The notes under the pieces were generated by a model, which searched no databases, was not told the DNA's origin, and was given only the letters and a program-made list of their open reading frames with translations. Source: an uncultured Clostridia bacterium (GTDB lineage: Bacteria; Bacillota; Clostridia; Christensenellales; Aristaeellaceae). Taken from it: a DNA stretch of 64,000 nucleotides. The stretch covers positions 1 to 64,000 of the forward strand of contig CAKTUU010000001.1 in NCBI GenBank assembly GCA_934621505.1, written 5' to 3'. Positions 34,368 to 42,898 of the stretch are shown here, in pieces; positions within the stretch are counted from its first letter, which is position 1; each line of letters opens with the position of its first letter. Both the position numbers and the translations under genes were made by a program.

Positions 34368-35486
34368 ATGAAGTTTGAATGCTCTGCCCAGGAAATGCTG
34401 GGCGGCCTGATTAACGCCACCCGCGCCCTGAGCGCCCGCCCCGCCATGCAAATTCTGGAGGGCGTGCTGATGACCGCCCACCAGAACGATGTGGAGCTGA
34501 TGTGCTCCGACGGATCTCTGTCCATCAAATGCGTGGTCAAGGCCACGGTAAGCGAGCCCGGCTCCGTGGTACTGCCCGGCCGGCTGCTCACCGAGGTGGT
34601 GCGCAAGCTGCCGGAAGGAATCGCTACCTTCAGCATGAACGACAAGCTGATGTTGACCATTCGCTGTGCCCAGAGCCGTTTCACCATCACCGGCATGTCC
34701 CCGGAAGAATTTCCCCAGATGAAGGACATCATCAACACCCACGCCCTTCATTTCCCCCAGAAGCGTCTGCGGGAAATGATCAGCCGGGTCACCTTTGCCA
34801 TTGCCCTTCAGGAAAGCCGTCAGGCCCTGACCGGCTGTCTGATGGAGATTACCGCCGACGAGCTGCGTCTGGTAGGTCTGGACGGTTTCCGTCTGGCCAT
34901 GCAGCGCTATCACGACCACTTTATCCTGCCGGAGGGCGAGGAGAAGATCAGCGCCATTGTGCCCGGACGGGTCATGAACGAAATCGCCCACATCATGGAG
35001 AACGACGACGACGCCATGGCCACCTTCCATTTTGACAAGACCCACATGATGGTCATTATGGGCAGCACCACCCTGGTAACCAGTCTGCTGGCGGGCGAAT
35101 ACATCAACTACCGACAGATTCTGCCTACCGCCTGGCTGAGCCGCATCACGGTAAAGCGCCGCGAATTGCAGGACGCCATCGAGCGGGCCAGCCTGATGGC
35201 CAAGGAAGGCAAAAACAACCTGATCCGCATGAAGGCCAATCAGGAGGGGCTGACCATCACCTCCATGAGCGAGGTAGGCGACGTATTGGAAAAGCTGGAC
35301 GCCCATCTGGAAGGCGAGAACATCGAAATCGCCTTCAACGCCCGCTACATTTCCGACGTGATTCGCAATGTGGACGAGGAATGCTGCACCCTGTGCATGA
35401 ACACCAACGTCAGCCCCTGTGTCATTGCGCCTCTGGACGGCGACAGCTACCTCTATCTGGTCCTGCCCGTTCGCGTCTACAACTAG
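34368..35486 (+). CDS. dnaN: DNA polymerase III subunit beta (sliding clamp)
   Basis: The 372-residue clamp tethers polymerase III to DNA. It has the three-domain clamp layout with MKFECSAQEML at the start, the LPGRLLTEVVRKLPEG segment, GFRLAMQRY near residue 180, and the conserved C-terminal LPVRV, part of the protein-binding pocket. GGAGG is 8 nt before the ATG at 34368. dnaA and recF, its normal neighbours, are not adjacent: recF lies 14 kb away. Confidence 0.97.
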   Translation: MKFECSAQEMLGGLINATRALSARPAMQILEGVLMTAHQNDVELMCSDGSLSIKCVVKATVSEPGSVVLPGRLLTEVVRKLPEGIATFSMNDKLMLTIRCAQSRFTITGMSPEEFPQMKDIINTHALHFPQKRLREMISRVTFAIALQESRQALTGCLMEITADELRLVGLDGFRLAMQRYHDHFILPEGEEKISAIVPGRVMNEIAHIMENDDDAMATFHFDKTHMMVIMGSTTLVTSLLAGEYINYRQILPTAWLSRITVKRRELQDAIERASLMAKEGKNNLIRMKANQEGLTITSMSEVGDVLEKLDAHLEGENIEIAFNARYISDVIRNVDEECCTLCMNTNVSPCVIAPLDGDSYLYLVLPVRVYN

Positions 35487-35632
35487 GGGGCAAGGCCCCC
35501 ATCTGGACCGCTTCGCGGGGAGGGCAAAGCCCTCTGTTGAACCCGCTTCGCGGGAGGTTGGGTTAGGGTGTCTGGCACAGAACATTTCGTTTTTCTGGAC
35601 ACAGAAAAACGAAATGCCTTGCGCACGGCATC
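35486..35632 (+). repeat. Covarying hairpin repeats after dnaN
   Basis: Two units of the family seen at 29.5 kb (35486-35518, stem GGGGGC/GCCCCC; 35520-35554, stem GAGGGC/GCCCTC) are followed by the second conserved module (TCTGGCACAGAACA). A longer hairpin with a GGACAC loop and the stem TTTCGTTTTTCT/AGAAAAACGAAA comes next. Unit 4 begins on the last base of the dnaN stop codon. Confidence 0.72.
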
Positions 35633-35718
35633 GAAGTTTGGCGGGGTGGAACACCTGCTTTTTTGTCCGGCGCTTTGCGGCGGGCAATTTTCTTTTGAAA
35701 ACAGGGAGGTTGCTTTCA

Positions 35719-36185
35719 ATGCGCCGAACGGACGTCAGGTAAATGATTTTTCGGAAATTTGCGCCATTCGGGACAAGTGTCAGGTAATGCGTCTTGGTTT
35801 ATGCGATGGCCAGAGGCCCTATGTGGTGCCGGTCAATTTTGGCTACGAGGTACGGCAGGGCCAAATCTGGCTGTATTTTCACTGTGCGAATCAGGGCCGC
35901 AAGCTGGACATGCTGAAACGCAATCCATCGGTTTGTTTTGAGATGGACTGCGAGCATGATCTGGTATTGGATCCAATGCCCTGCGCCTGCGGGTATCGCT
36001 TTGCCAGCGTCATTGGTGAAGGCGCGGCGGAGATATTGACCGCCCATCAGGACAAGGCCCATGGCTTATCGGTACTGATGCGTCACCTGACCGGCAGGCA
36101 GGTGGATTTTACACCGGAGCAAACGGCGGCGGTATGCGTGTGCCGCGTTGCTGCGGACACGGTTACCGCCAAAAGAAGGGGATGA
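35719..36185 (+). pseudogene. Nim-family (pyridoxamine 5'-phosphate oxidase-like) protein, frameshifted
   Basis: A GGGAGG ribosome site precedes an ATG that reads MRRTD and then meets a stop. The frame one base back continues as RQVNDFSEICAIRDKCQVMRLGL and so on to a normal end. The combined start (MRRTDRQVNDF) is what the Nim/5-nitroimidazole-resistance flavoprotein family shows, so one base (a C after codon 5) appears to be missing. The body has PYVVPVNFGYE and YFHCANQGRKLDMLKRNP, both family hallmarks (FMN binding). It may be a true pseudogene, a slippage site or an assembly error. Confidence 0.65.
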
Positions 36186-36224
36186 AAAAAGCTCGGGCTT
36201 GCCCAACTGGCAGGCTCGATCTCA

Positions 36225-36384
36225 GCGTGTTGAAAAAGTGGAGGTGCAGGAGGCACTGCCTCCTGCCAGGGTATTAGGGGCAGCGCCCCTAAGCCTTTGC
36301 GTACCACACCTCTTTTCACGCGAACCACCGCAGCGATGTTCGCGGGCGCGGCATCCAAGCCGGTGTTTGTCAACGCTCTGAGCC
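36225..36384 (+). repeat. MITE-like repeat, copy A
   Basis: About 155 bp that is collinear with the reverse complement of 53322-53475. Shared blocks include AGGTGCAGGAG, CTGCCTCCTGCC, TTAGGGGCAG, GCCCCTAAGCCTT, and CGCGAACCA with TGTTCGCGGGCGC. The ends are rough inverted repeats (GTTGAAAAAG and TTTGTCAACG). No coding sequence is seen. It fills the gap between the Nim-like gene and the SH3 gene. Confidence 0.65.
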
Positions 36385-36405
36385 CTAGCAGGCTCGAGCT
36401 TTGGT

Positions 36406-37497
36406 TTACTCCTGTTCCTGAATCCATCCCATGGGGGCGGCGGTGTCCATAAAGAATGTATCGCCGTTTTGGGGAGCGGTTACATACAACCAGCCGTCAT
36501 CCCTGCGCAGCAGAATCTGCACCGGCTGTCCGGCGGAAAGTGTTTGTTCCACAAGGCCGTCCGGGGCGGAATACAGCCCGCATTCCCGGGACAGGCTGCC
36601 ATGCTGCAACCCCTGAAGCGACAGGGCGTACATGCAGGGATCCTTCTGGATGGTGCATACATAGCTTCCGCTGACCCAGCCTTCCAGATCGCCTATCCGC
36701 ACCTGATACCAGGGGTCCACGTTGCCGGACTGCTGGTTGACGATTCTGGCCAGCACGGCCACTTGCAGCTTGCCCAGACTATCGGAGTGTCCGGTGGGCC
36801 GGGTGCGCAGGTTCGCGCCAAAAATCACCGCCCAGCCCTGAAAGGGGTCAAAGCTGCTTTGGGCCAGCGCTGTCATTTCCTGCTCGGTTTTGGGATAAAT
36901 GGACAGGTCGGTCAGGTAGGCCAGGTTCAGGCATACGCAGGCGGGGTAGGAATGCTCCAGATCGCCATAATAGCCCTGGTTATCGCCCACATAGAAATAT
37001 CCCATAGAGTCCCAGCGAATGGGCGGATTGGTCCCGTCGCTGTACCCGGCAGCCATCCATTGACCGGTGGACGCGATGGATGTAAACTCCCAGGTATCCA
37101 TCCCCACCGTCAGGGAAAAGCAGGTTTCCCAGTTACGCCAGCCAACGTTGATTTGGCAGTTTGCGTCCAGCGCCAATCCCAGGGAACCAAAGTCCTGAAA
37201 ATCGGCCCCGGGCTGATCCTGCCGCCACATCAGCCCAGCAAGGGAATACTGGCCGTCCTTTTCCATCATCAGCAGCGCTTTCACTATCGGGATAAAATCG
37301 TCATCCGCCCGGCTATATTGAAAGTAGGCCCCGCGAATCACCCGTGCGCCTGTTTCCGGCAGTCGGTCGGGAACGGGAAAATCTCCCTCAAAAACAGTCA
37401 GCGGCCAATCGGGCCATTCCGGGTCCGTCCAGGTGGTCGCCAAAACGCTTACCGGCAGCAACAGCAAAACCAGCAGCAAGCATACGGCCTTTTTCAT
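36406..37497 (-). CDS. Secreted SH3-like domain protein
   Basis: The 363-residue protein begins with a signal peptide (MKKAVCLLLVLLLLPVSVLA). The N-terminal 210 residues are a Trp/Tyr-rich region of unknown family. A bacterial SH3-like domain follows at about 225-285 (FGANLRTRPTGHSDSLGKLQ to GWVSGSYV), and a second weaker SH3-like unit ends the protein (GWLYVTAPQNGD). Such domains usually bind cell-wall peptides. AAAGGAG lies upstream of the ATG. Function beyond secretion and probable wall or ligand binding is unknown. Confidence 0.75.
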   Translation of the reverse strand: MKKAVCLLLVLLLLPVSVLATTWTDPEWPDWPLTVFEGDFPVPDRLPETGARVIRGAYFQYSRADDDFIPIVKALLMMEKDGQYSLAGLMWRQDQPGADFQDFGSLGLALDANCQINVGWRNWETCFSLTVGMDTWEFTSIASTGQWMAAGYSDGTNPPIRWDSMGYFYVGDNQGYYGDLEHSYPACVCLNLAYLTDLSIYPKTEQEMTALAQSSFDPFQGWAVIFGANLRTRPTGHSDSLGKLQVAVLARIVNQQSGNVDPWYQVRIGDLEGWVSGSYVCTIQKDPCMYALSLQGLQHGSLSRECGLYSAPDGLVEQTLSAGQPVQILLRRDDGWLYVTAPQNGDTFFMDTAAPMGWIQEQE

Positions 37498-37561
37498 GCA
37501 AGAAAAGCTCCTTTCCTGTGAAACTGTCCATATAACGATTCACTAACGAAAAAACATTCCA

Positions 37562-37601
37562 TAAAATAACAACCCCGCGGCCATAGGACATAGCCGCGGG
37601 G
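37562..37601 (-). terminator. Terminator of Nudix-secreted-Sel1 operon
   Basis: On the minus strand CCCCGCGGC and GCCGCGGGG form a 9-bp GC stem followed by TTGTTATTTT. Confidence 0.75.
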
Positions 37602-37607
37602 GATCAT

Positions 37608-38000
37608 TTACCAGATTCCGTACTGTCTGCATTTTTCAATAGCGTCTTCGTCCTGCTGCAGGGCGGACTGGGTGTACCAGTACAGCGCCTTGAGCAAATC
37701 CTTTTTTACGCCGGTTCCATTTTCGTAAAACTCTCCCAGATTATACTGCGCGTCATGGTCGCCGTGCTGGGCGGAACGGCGGGTCCAATAAACGGCTTTT
37801 TCCAGATTCTTTTCCACCCCATACCCTTCGGTATAAAAATAGCCGATCTGGCATTCGGCCAGGGGATAGCCCTTTTCCGCCAGCGGCAAATGCCCCTGAA
37901 AGCATTTGTCATATTGGCCGGATTCCCAATATTCGTCAATCAGCCGGTTGCATTCGTCCAGATCGGGTCCGGGGCGATAGTAATAAGATTGAGGCAGCAT
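37608..38000 (-). CDS. Sel1-repeat protein
   Basis: The 130-residue protein carries about two to three Sel1-like (TPR-type) helical repeats, recognisable as AECQIGYFYTEGYGVEKNLEKAVYW and AQYNLGEFYENGTGVKKDLLKALYW. Such repeats mediate protein contacts. No signal peptide is seen. The ATG at 38000 is the best start though its ribosome site is weak. It is the last gene of the Nudix-secreted-Sel1 operon. Confidence 0.8.
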   Translation of the reverse strand: MLPQSYYYRPGPDLDECNRLIDEYWESGQYDKCFQGHLPLAEKGYPLAECQIGYFYTEGYGVEKNLEKAVYWTRRSAQHGDHDAQYNLGEFYENGTGVKKDLLKALYWYTQSALQQDEDAIEKCRQYGIW

Positions 38001-38011
38001 TCTTTTCTTCT

Positions 38012-38512
38012 TTACTCCATATAGGCGGAGCCCAGAATCTGATAGGGCACGTCCATGGACGCGGCCCCGTCGGCCAGGCCGAAGCAGAAGATGATGCAAT
38101 TATCGTCGCTGAAGGGCAAATAGGCGAAGCGGTACAAATCGTCCGTGCTGGCATAGGTCAGGTAATACCGCTGGTTGATATAGTTTTCGGCAACATCCTT
38201 GGCGTTGCCCGCTTCCTCCAATTCGGCGATCTGGTTATGGCATTCGCTCAGCTTTTGGCCCAGCAGCACATTCAGGGTCACGGTTCCATCGGCGTTCTGG
38301 TAGGCGGCCAGGTAGCCCTGGGGCGTTTCCAGCGCTGTCCAGTCACCGGGCAGGGTAACGTATACGCCCGTATTGCCCAGAGCCGTGTCCATGCCGTTTT
38401 CAATGGCGGCAGCCTGGGTTTCCACCGCGTCCACATCGTCCCCGGTTTGCTGGGCCAGGGCGCAGGTCCACAGCAGGCACAGGCAAAGCAGCATGGCAAA
38501 TCCTTTTTTCAT
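38012..38512 (-). CDS. Small secreted protein, unknown
   Basis: The 166-residue protein has a clear signal peptide (MKKGFAMLLCLCLLWTCALA, cleavage before QQ) and a mature region of about 145 residues with beta-rich appearance (YVTLPGDWTALETPQGYLAA), resembling small PsbP/DUF-type lipid- or envelope-associated proteins. The ATG at 38512 is 9 nt from GGAAAGG; the ATG at 38521 directly abuts it. It starts near the Nudix stop and precedes the Sel1 gene by 11 bp. I do not recognise the family. Confidence 0.75.
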   Translation of the reverse strand: MKKGFAMLLCLCLLWTCALAQQTGDDVDAVETQAAAIENGMDTALGNTGVYVTLPGDWTALETPQGYLAAYQNADGTVTLNVLLGQKLSECHNQIAELEEAGNAKDVAENYINQRYYLTYASTDDLYRFAYLPFSDDNCIIFCFGLADGAASMDVPYQILGSAYME

Positions 38513-38517
38513 TTTTT

Positions 38518-39003
38518 TCATCCTTTCCCGTTCATCCGGCAGGGCGCGCCGTCTACCGCGGCCCCCACCAGCACGTCGTGTACATAGTTCAGTTTCAGGG
38601 AGAACACATCCTGCCGCTGGTTCAGCAATTGAAACATCAGCCGGTCGCCTTCCCAAATGGGCAAATCCAGCACCTGCTCCCTGGGCACCCATTCCAGACT
38701 GCCTTCGCTGCAGGCAATCTGTTGGCCGGTAAAGCCGTCGGCCGTGTACAGGAAGCTGTATTCGTCCACATCGTCCATCACAAAGGTAATGACGCCCCGC
38801 AGGCGCATGCGGGTCAGGGTGTATCCGGTTTCCTCCCGCGCCTCCCGCAGGATGCAGTCCTCCGGGCTTTCGCCCTGCTCCAGATGACCGCCGACGCCAA
38901 TATATTTGTCATGGTTGATGTCCCCCGCCTTTTTGGTACGGTGCAGCATCAGATACCGGCCGTCCTTTTCCAGATAGCACAGGGTGGTCAGTTGCTTGTT
39001 CAT
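38518..39003 (-). CDS. Nudix hydrolase, MutT-like
   Basis: The 161-residue protein has a full Nudix box (GGHLEQGESPEDCILREAREETGY, starting near residue 38) and an N-terminal TTLCYLEKDGRYLMLHR strand as in 8-oxo-dGTP diphosphatases. It would hydrolyse a nucleoside diphosphate linked to another moiety; the substrate is not fixed by sequence. It is the first gene of the operon that continues with the secreted and Sel1 genes. Confidence 0.92.
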   Translation of the reverse strand: MNKQLTTLCYLEKDGRYLMLHRTKKAGDINHDKYIGVGGHLEQGESPEDCILREAREETGYTLTRMRLRGVITFVMDDVDEYSFLYTADGFTGQQIACSEGSLEWVPREQVLDLPIWEGDRLMFQLLNQRQDVFSLKLNYVHDVLVGAAVDGAPCRMNGKG

Positions 39004-39043
39004 GGGGCAGCCCTTCCTTTCCTGATGATAGCATCATACCACA

Positions 39044-39655
39044 TTACCTGAGCAAGCGAAAGCGGTTTTTGTGAAAGGTCAGCAGGCCGTCGTCCCGCAT
39101 ACGGCCCAATTCCCGGCTCAGGGCGCTGCGATCCACATTCAGGTAATCGGCCAGCTGCTGCCGGTTAAAGGGAAGAACCAGATCGTCCCCCTGCCGACCG
39201 GCGGTGGATAGGTAAGTAATCACCCTCGCCCTGACCGTAGGGGCGGACGTGCAGAAGATGCGCCTGGACAGCGCCAGATTTTTGCGCGCGCAAATAGACA
39301 GCAGGTTTTGACAAAGCCGTGGAACCGCCCGCAAAGCCCGGTCCGCGTCCAGCAGCAGAATGCGCGCGTCCTCGGCGCAGACCGCGTCCACCTGAAGGGG
39401 CTGGGCGCACAGGGCGTAGCTTTCCGCAAAAATTTCTCCCGGGCCAATGCTGCCCAAAATGCCCCGCCCGCCCCATGGATCGCTCATTTCAATATGCACC
39501 CGGCCGGTCAGCACCAGCCCCACCTGCGGGGCCAGATTTCCCGCGTGCAGGATGATTTGCCCCCGGGTGTAATCCTTCTGGTGCGTCATCGGCTGCAAAA
39601 GCGCATAGTCCTGCGGGCTGATTCCTGCAAAAAGCGGCGTTTGGGATGCGTTCAT
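39044..39655 (-). CDS. Crp/Fnr family transcriptional regulator
   Basis: The 203-residue regulator has an N-terminal cyclic-nucleotide-binding-type beta roll (YTRGQIILHAGNLAPQVGLVLTG, then IGPGEIFAE) and a C-terminal Crp-type helix-turn-helix (FNRQQLADYLNVDRSALSREL). No N-terminal Cys cluster of the Fnr iron-sulfur type is seen. I prefer the ATG at 39655 (GGAG upstream) over the one at 39679, which lies within a 14-bp palindrome. It diverges from a ferredoxin gene that it may control. Confidence 0.9.
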   Translation of the reverse strand: MNASQTPLFAGISPQDYALLQPMTHQKDYTRGQIILHAGNLAPQVGLVLTGRVHIEMSDPWGGRGILGSIGPGEIFAESYALCAQPLQVDAVCAEDARILLLDADRALRAVPRLCQNLLSICARKNLALSRRIFCTSAPTVRARVITYLSTAGRQGDDLVLPFNRQQLADYLNVDRSALSRELGRMRDDGLLTFHKNRFRLLR

Positions 39656-39671
39656 TCTTTTTCTCCGTTTC

Positions 39672-39685
39672 GTTGCCATGGCAAC
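39672..39685. promoter_or_regulatory. 14-bp palindrome, candidate operator
   Basis: GTTGCCATGGCAAC is a perfect palindrome between the divergent Crp/Fnr and ferredoxin genes. It is a natural site for autoregulation and for control of the ferredoxin gene. Confidence 0.5.
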
Positions 39686-39746
39686 TGATTTTGCCGCCTA
39701 AGTGTAGTATGATTCCACCGTAAAGTCAAGAAAGGCGGTTGATGGT

Positions 39747-40448
39747 ATGATTCGCAAGATCATTCACATTGATGAGGATAAATGCAACGGATGCGGCGCC
39801 TGTGCCAGCGCGTGTCAGGAAGGAGCCATCGGCATGGTGAACGGAAAGGCCAAACTGCTTCGGGACGATTACTGCGACGGCCTGGGCAACTGCCTGCCCG
39901 CCTGCCCCACCGGGGCCATTACCTTTGTGGAGCGGGAAGCGGCGGCCTTTGACGAGGCGGCGGTAAAGGCCCATATGGACGCGGCCAAACCCCATACGCC
40001 CTCCGGCTGTCCCGGAAGCCGTATGCGCGCGCTGCACCCGACTGACAGCGGCCAGCATTCGGCTCCCGCCCCGCAGCCCGCCACGTCCCAGCTGGCCCAG
40101 TGGCCCTGCCAGATCCGGCTGGTACCGGTAAACGCGCCCTACTTTGCCGGAGCGAAGCTGCTGATTGCGGCGGACTGCACAGCCTACGCCTATGCCCGTA
40201 TGCATCAGGATTTTATGCGGGGCAAGGTAACCCTGATCGGCTGTCCCAAGCTGGACGATGTGGACTACGCCGATAAGCTGACCGCCATCATCCGGGAAAA
40301 CGACATTCAAAGCGTAACCGTTGTGCGGATGGAGGTTCCCTGCTGCGGCGGGCTGGAGCGCGCCGCCAGACAGGCGCTGCAAAACAGCGGCAAGTTTATC
40401 CCCTGGCAGGTGGTCACCCTATCCATCGTCGGAAAGATTCTGGAATAA
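39747..40448 (+). CDS. 4Fe-4S ferredoxin-domain protein
   Basis: The 233-residue protein opens with two iron-sulfur motifs (DKCNGCGACASACQEGAI and DYCDGLGNCLPACPTGAI), together a 2[4Fe-4S] ferredoxin domain at residues 10-60. A variable linker and a C-terminal domain follow, with QWPCQIRLVP, LLIAADCTAYAY, TLIGCPKLDD and VPCCGG motifs that add more Cys residues. This architecture is often found beside Crp/Fnr-type regulators and hybrid-cluster genes in anaerobes. It is probably an electron-transfer or metal-sensing adaptor. Confidence 0.88.
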   Translation: MIRKIIHIDEDKCNGCGACASACQEGAIGMVNGKAKLLRDDYCDGLGNCLPACPTGAITFVEREAAAFDEAAVKAHMDAAKPHTPSGCPGSRMRALHPTDSGQHSAPAPQPATSQLAQWPCQIRLVPVNAPYFAGAKLLIAADCTAYAYARMHQDFMRGKVTLIGCPKLDDVDYADKLTAIIRENDIQSVTVVRMEVPCCGGLERAARQALQNSGKFIPWQVVTLSIVGKILE

Positions 40449-40452
40449 CGAT

Positions 40453-40489
40453 AAAAACGCGTTGGCAGTCAGTTGCCAGCGCGTTTTTT
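40453..40489. terminator. Bidirectional terminator overlapping a stop codon
   Basis: AAAAACGCG and TGGCA pair with TGCCA and CGCGTTTTTT. It serves the ferredoxin gene on + and the ubiquitin-domain gene on -; the latter's TGA stop lies in the loop. Confidence 0.88.
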
Positions 40490-41077
40490 GAGGGTGAAGC
40501 CAAGGGCCGCGCTTGCAGCCAGCAGCGCAAACCACAAAAGCAGGGGACTTTCATCGCCGGTTTTGGGACAAACCGGCTGACTTGCGGGCTTCTTTTCCAA
40601 AGCCGAAATGGCCGCTTCAATGGCCGCCGCCATAGCGTCAACCTCCTGCTGCCGCCGGAAGCCTTTGCCCCGTACAACGGCGCGGACAGCCTGTTCCACC
40701 GCGGAAAAATCCACATAATCATCCCGGTTCAGCGCGTCCGCCTTTGCGATGGCCGCGTCCACCCGGGAGTAATCCGCGTCCTTATCCTTGACCAGATGCA
40801 ACGTCGAATTCTTTTGGATGCTGTAATCCTGAAGGGTATTCCCGTCATCCAGCTCTTTCCCGGCAAAGACCAAAATCTGACGCTCTACGGGAATTCCCTC
40901 TTTTTCCTGGATTTTGACCCTGACCGTTTCCACAAGATCGGTTGGTTCCACTTCATCAATGGTGATGTGTTTTCCCGTCTGGGTTTTAACAAAAATCTGC
41001 ATGGCGCTGGCGGCCGCCGGTATCAGGCATACCGCTATGCACAGGGCAAGGGACAGGCACAGGGCTCTTTTATTCAT
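40469..41077 (-). CDS. Exported ubiquitin-domain surface protein
   Basis: The 202-residue protein has four parts. A signal peptide (1-25) ends in AAASA. Residues 26-96 begin [11 protein letters not shown] and align with eukaryotic ubiquitin to STLHLV; my hand alignment gives about 49 of 70 identities and one inserted residue (D after ITI). Lys 6, 11, 29, 33, 48 and 63 equivalents are kept, K27 is Arg, Leu8 is Gln, and Ile44 is Val. The LRLRGG tail is absent, replaced by [14 protein letters not shown]-like helical domain follows at about 102-160, then CPKTGD (170-175), a hydrophobic helix and KKR, a sortase-type sorting signal with Cys in place of Leu. GGAGG precedes the ATG (an ATG at 41080 is also possible). 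Confidence 0.9.
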   Translation of the reverse strand: MNKRALCLSLALCIAVCLIPAAASAMQIFVKTQTGKHITIDEVEPTDLVETVRVKIQEKEGIPVERQILVFAGKELDDGNTLQDYSIQKNSTLHLVKDKDADYSRVDAAIAKADALNRDDYVDFSAVEQAVRAVVRGKGFRRQQEVDAMAAAIEAAISALEKKPASQPVCPKTGDESPLLLWFALLAASAALGFTLKKRAGN

Positions 41078-41110
41078 CATGCGTTCCTCCAAAGCTGCGG
41101 AGTTAACAGC

Positions 41111-41139
41111 AGTATACCATAAAATATGAAAAAAAGCAA
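41111..41139 (-). promoter_or_regulatory. Promoter of the ubiquitin-domain gene
   Basis: On the minus strand TTGCTT and TATACT are 17 bp apart, about 35 bp before the start. Confidence 0.65.
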
Positions 41140-41146
41140 GGAAAAG

Positions 41147-41345
41147 GACGCGCCGGAAAGCGCGTCCCAGACTGTCGAAAAACCCCTGGGAGGCATCGGA
41201 GGGCCGTAGCCCTCCGATTTTGGTTCCGAAACCGGCGGCGTGTACGTCGGTTTCGGCTGCCTTGCGCAGCAAGGCTTTCCTTACGCTCTTTGCCGCCCGG
41301 CGAGCCGCAGGCGAGTAGGCAAAGAGCGCGTCCCCTATTGATGAA
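41147..41345. repeat. Palindromic intergenic repeat with MITE-like end
   Basis: The stretch holds a GACGCG/GCGCGTC hairpin, then CAGACTGTCGAAAAACCCCTG (the end shared with the repeat at 53.3 kb), GGAGGGC/GCCCTCC, CCGAAACCG/CGGTTTCGG and GCTCTTTGCC/GGCAAAGAGC stems. AGCGCGTCCC occurs at both ends. It separates gdhA from the ubiquitin-domain gene; no gene is seen. Confidence 0.6.
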
Positions 41346-41351
41346 AAAACG

Positions 41352-42698
<1,347 letters not shown>

Positions 42699-42767
42699 TC
42701 AAACTCCTTTCCATCTATGGAGACGCCGCCGTCGCCGCCTCCCATTGTCTCAAAAACCCGGCAGTCC

Positions 42768-42776
42768 ATTATAGCA
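42768..42776 (-). promoter_or_regulatory. Extended -10 promoter of gdhA
   Basis: The minus strand reads TGCTATAAT, an extended -10, with no good -35 element. The leader is about 70 nt. Confidence 0.5.
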
Positions 42777-42841
42777 CAAATTCCGCCTCAAACAGAGAAA
42801 AAAACCAGGTTTCGTGTGCATTTGTTTTGTTTTCCGCCGTG

Positions 42842-42870
42842 TTGACAGCATAGTCAGGATTTGGTATCAT
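42842..42870 (+). promoter_or_regulatory. Promoter of polytopic membrane gene
   Basis: TTGACA and TATCAT are 17 bp apart, about 30 bp before the start codon. Confidence 0.7.
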
Positions 42871-42898
42871 CGAACCAGCTTTTTCAGGAGGAATTGTG

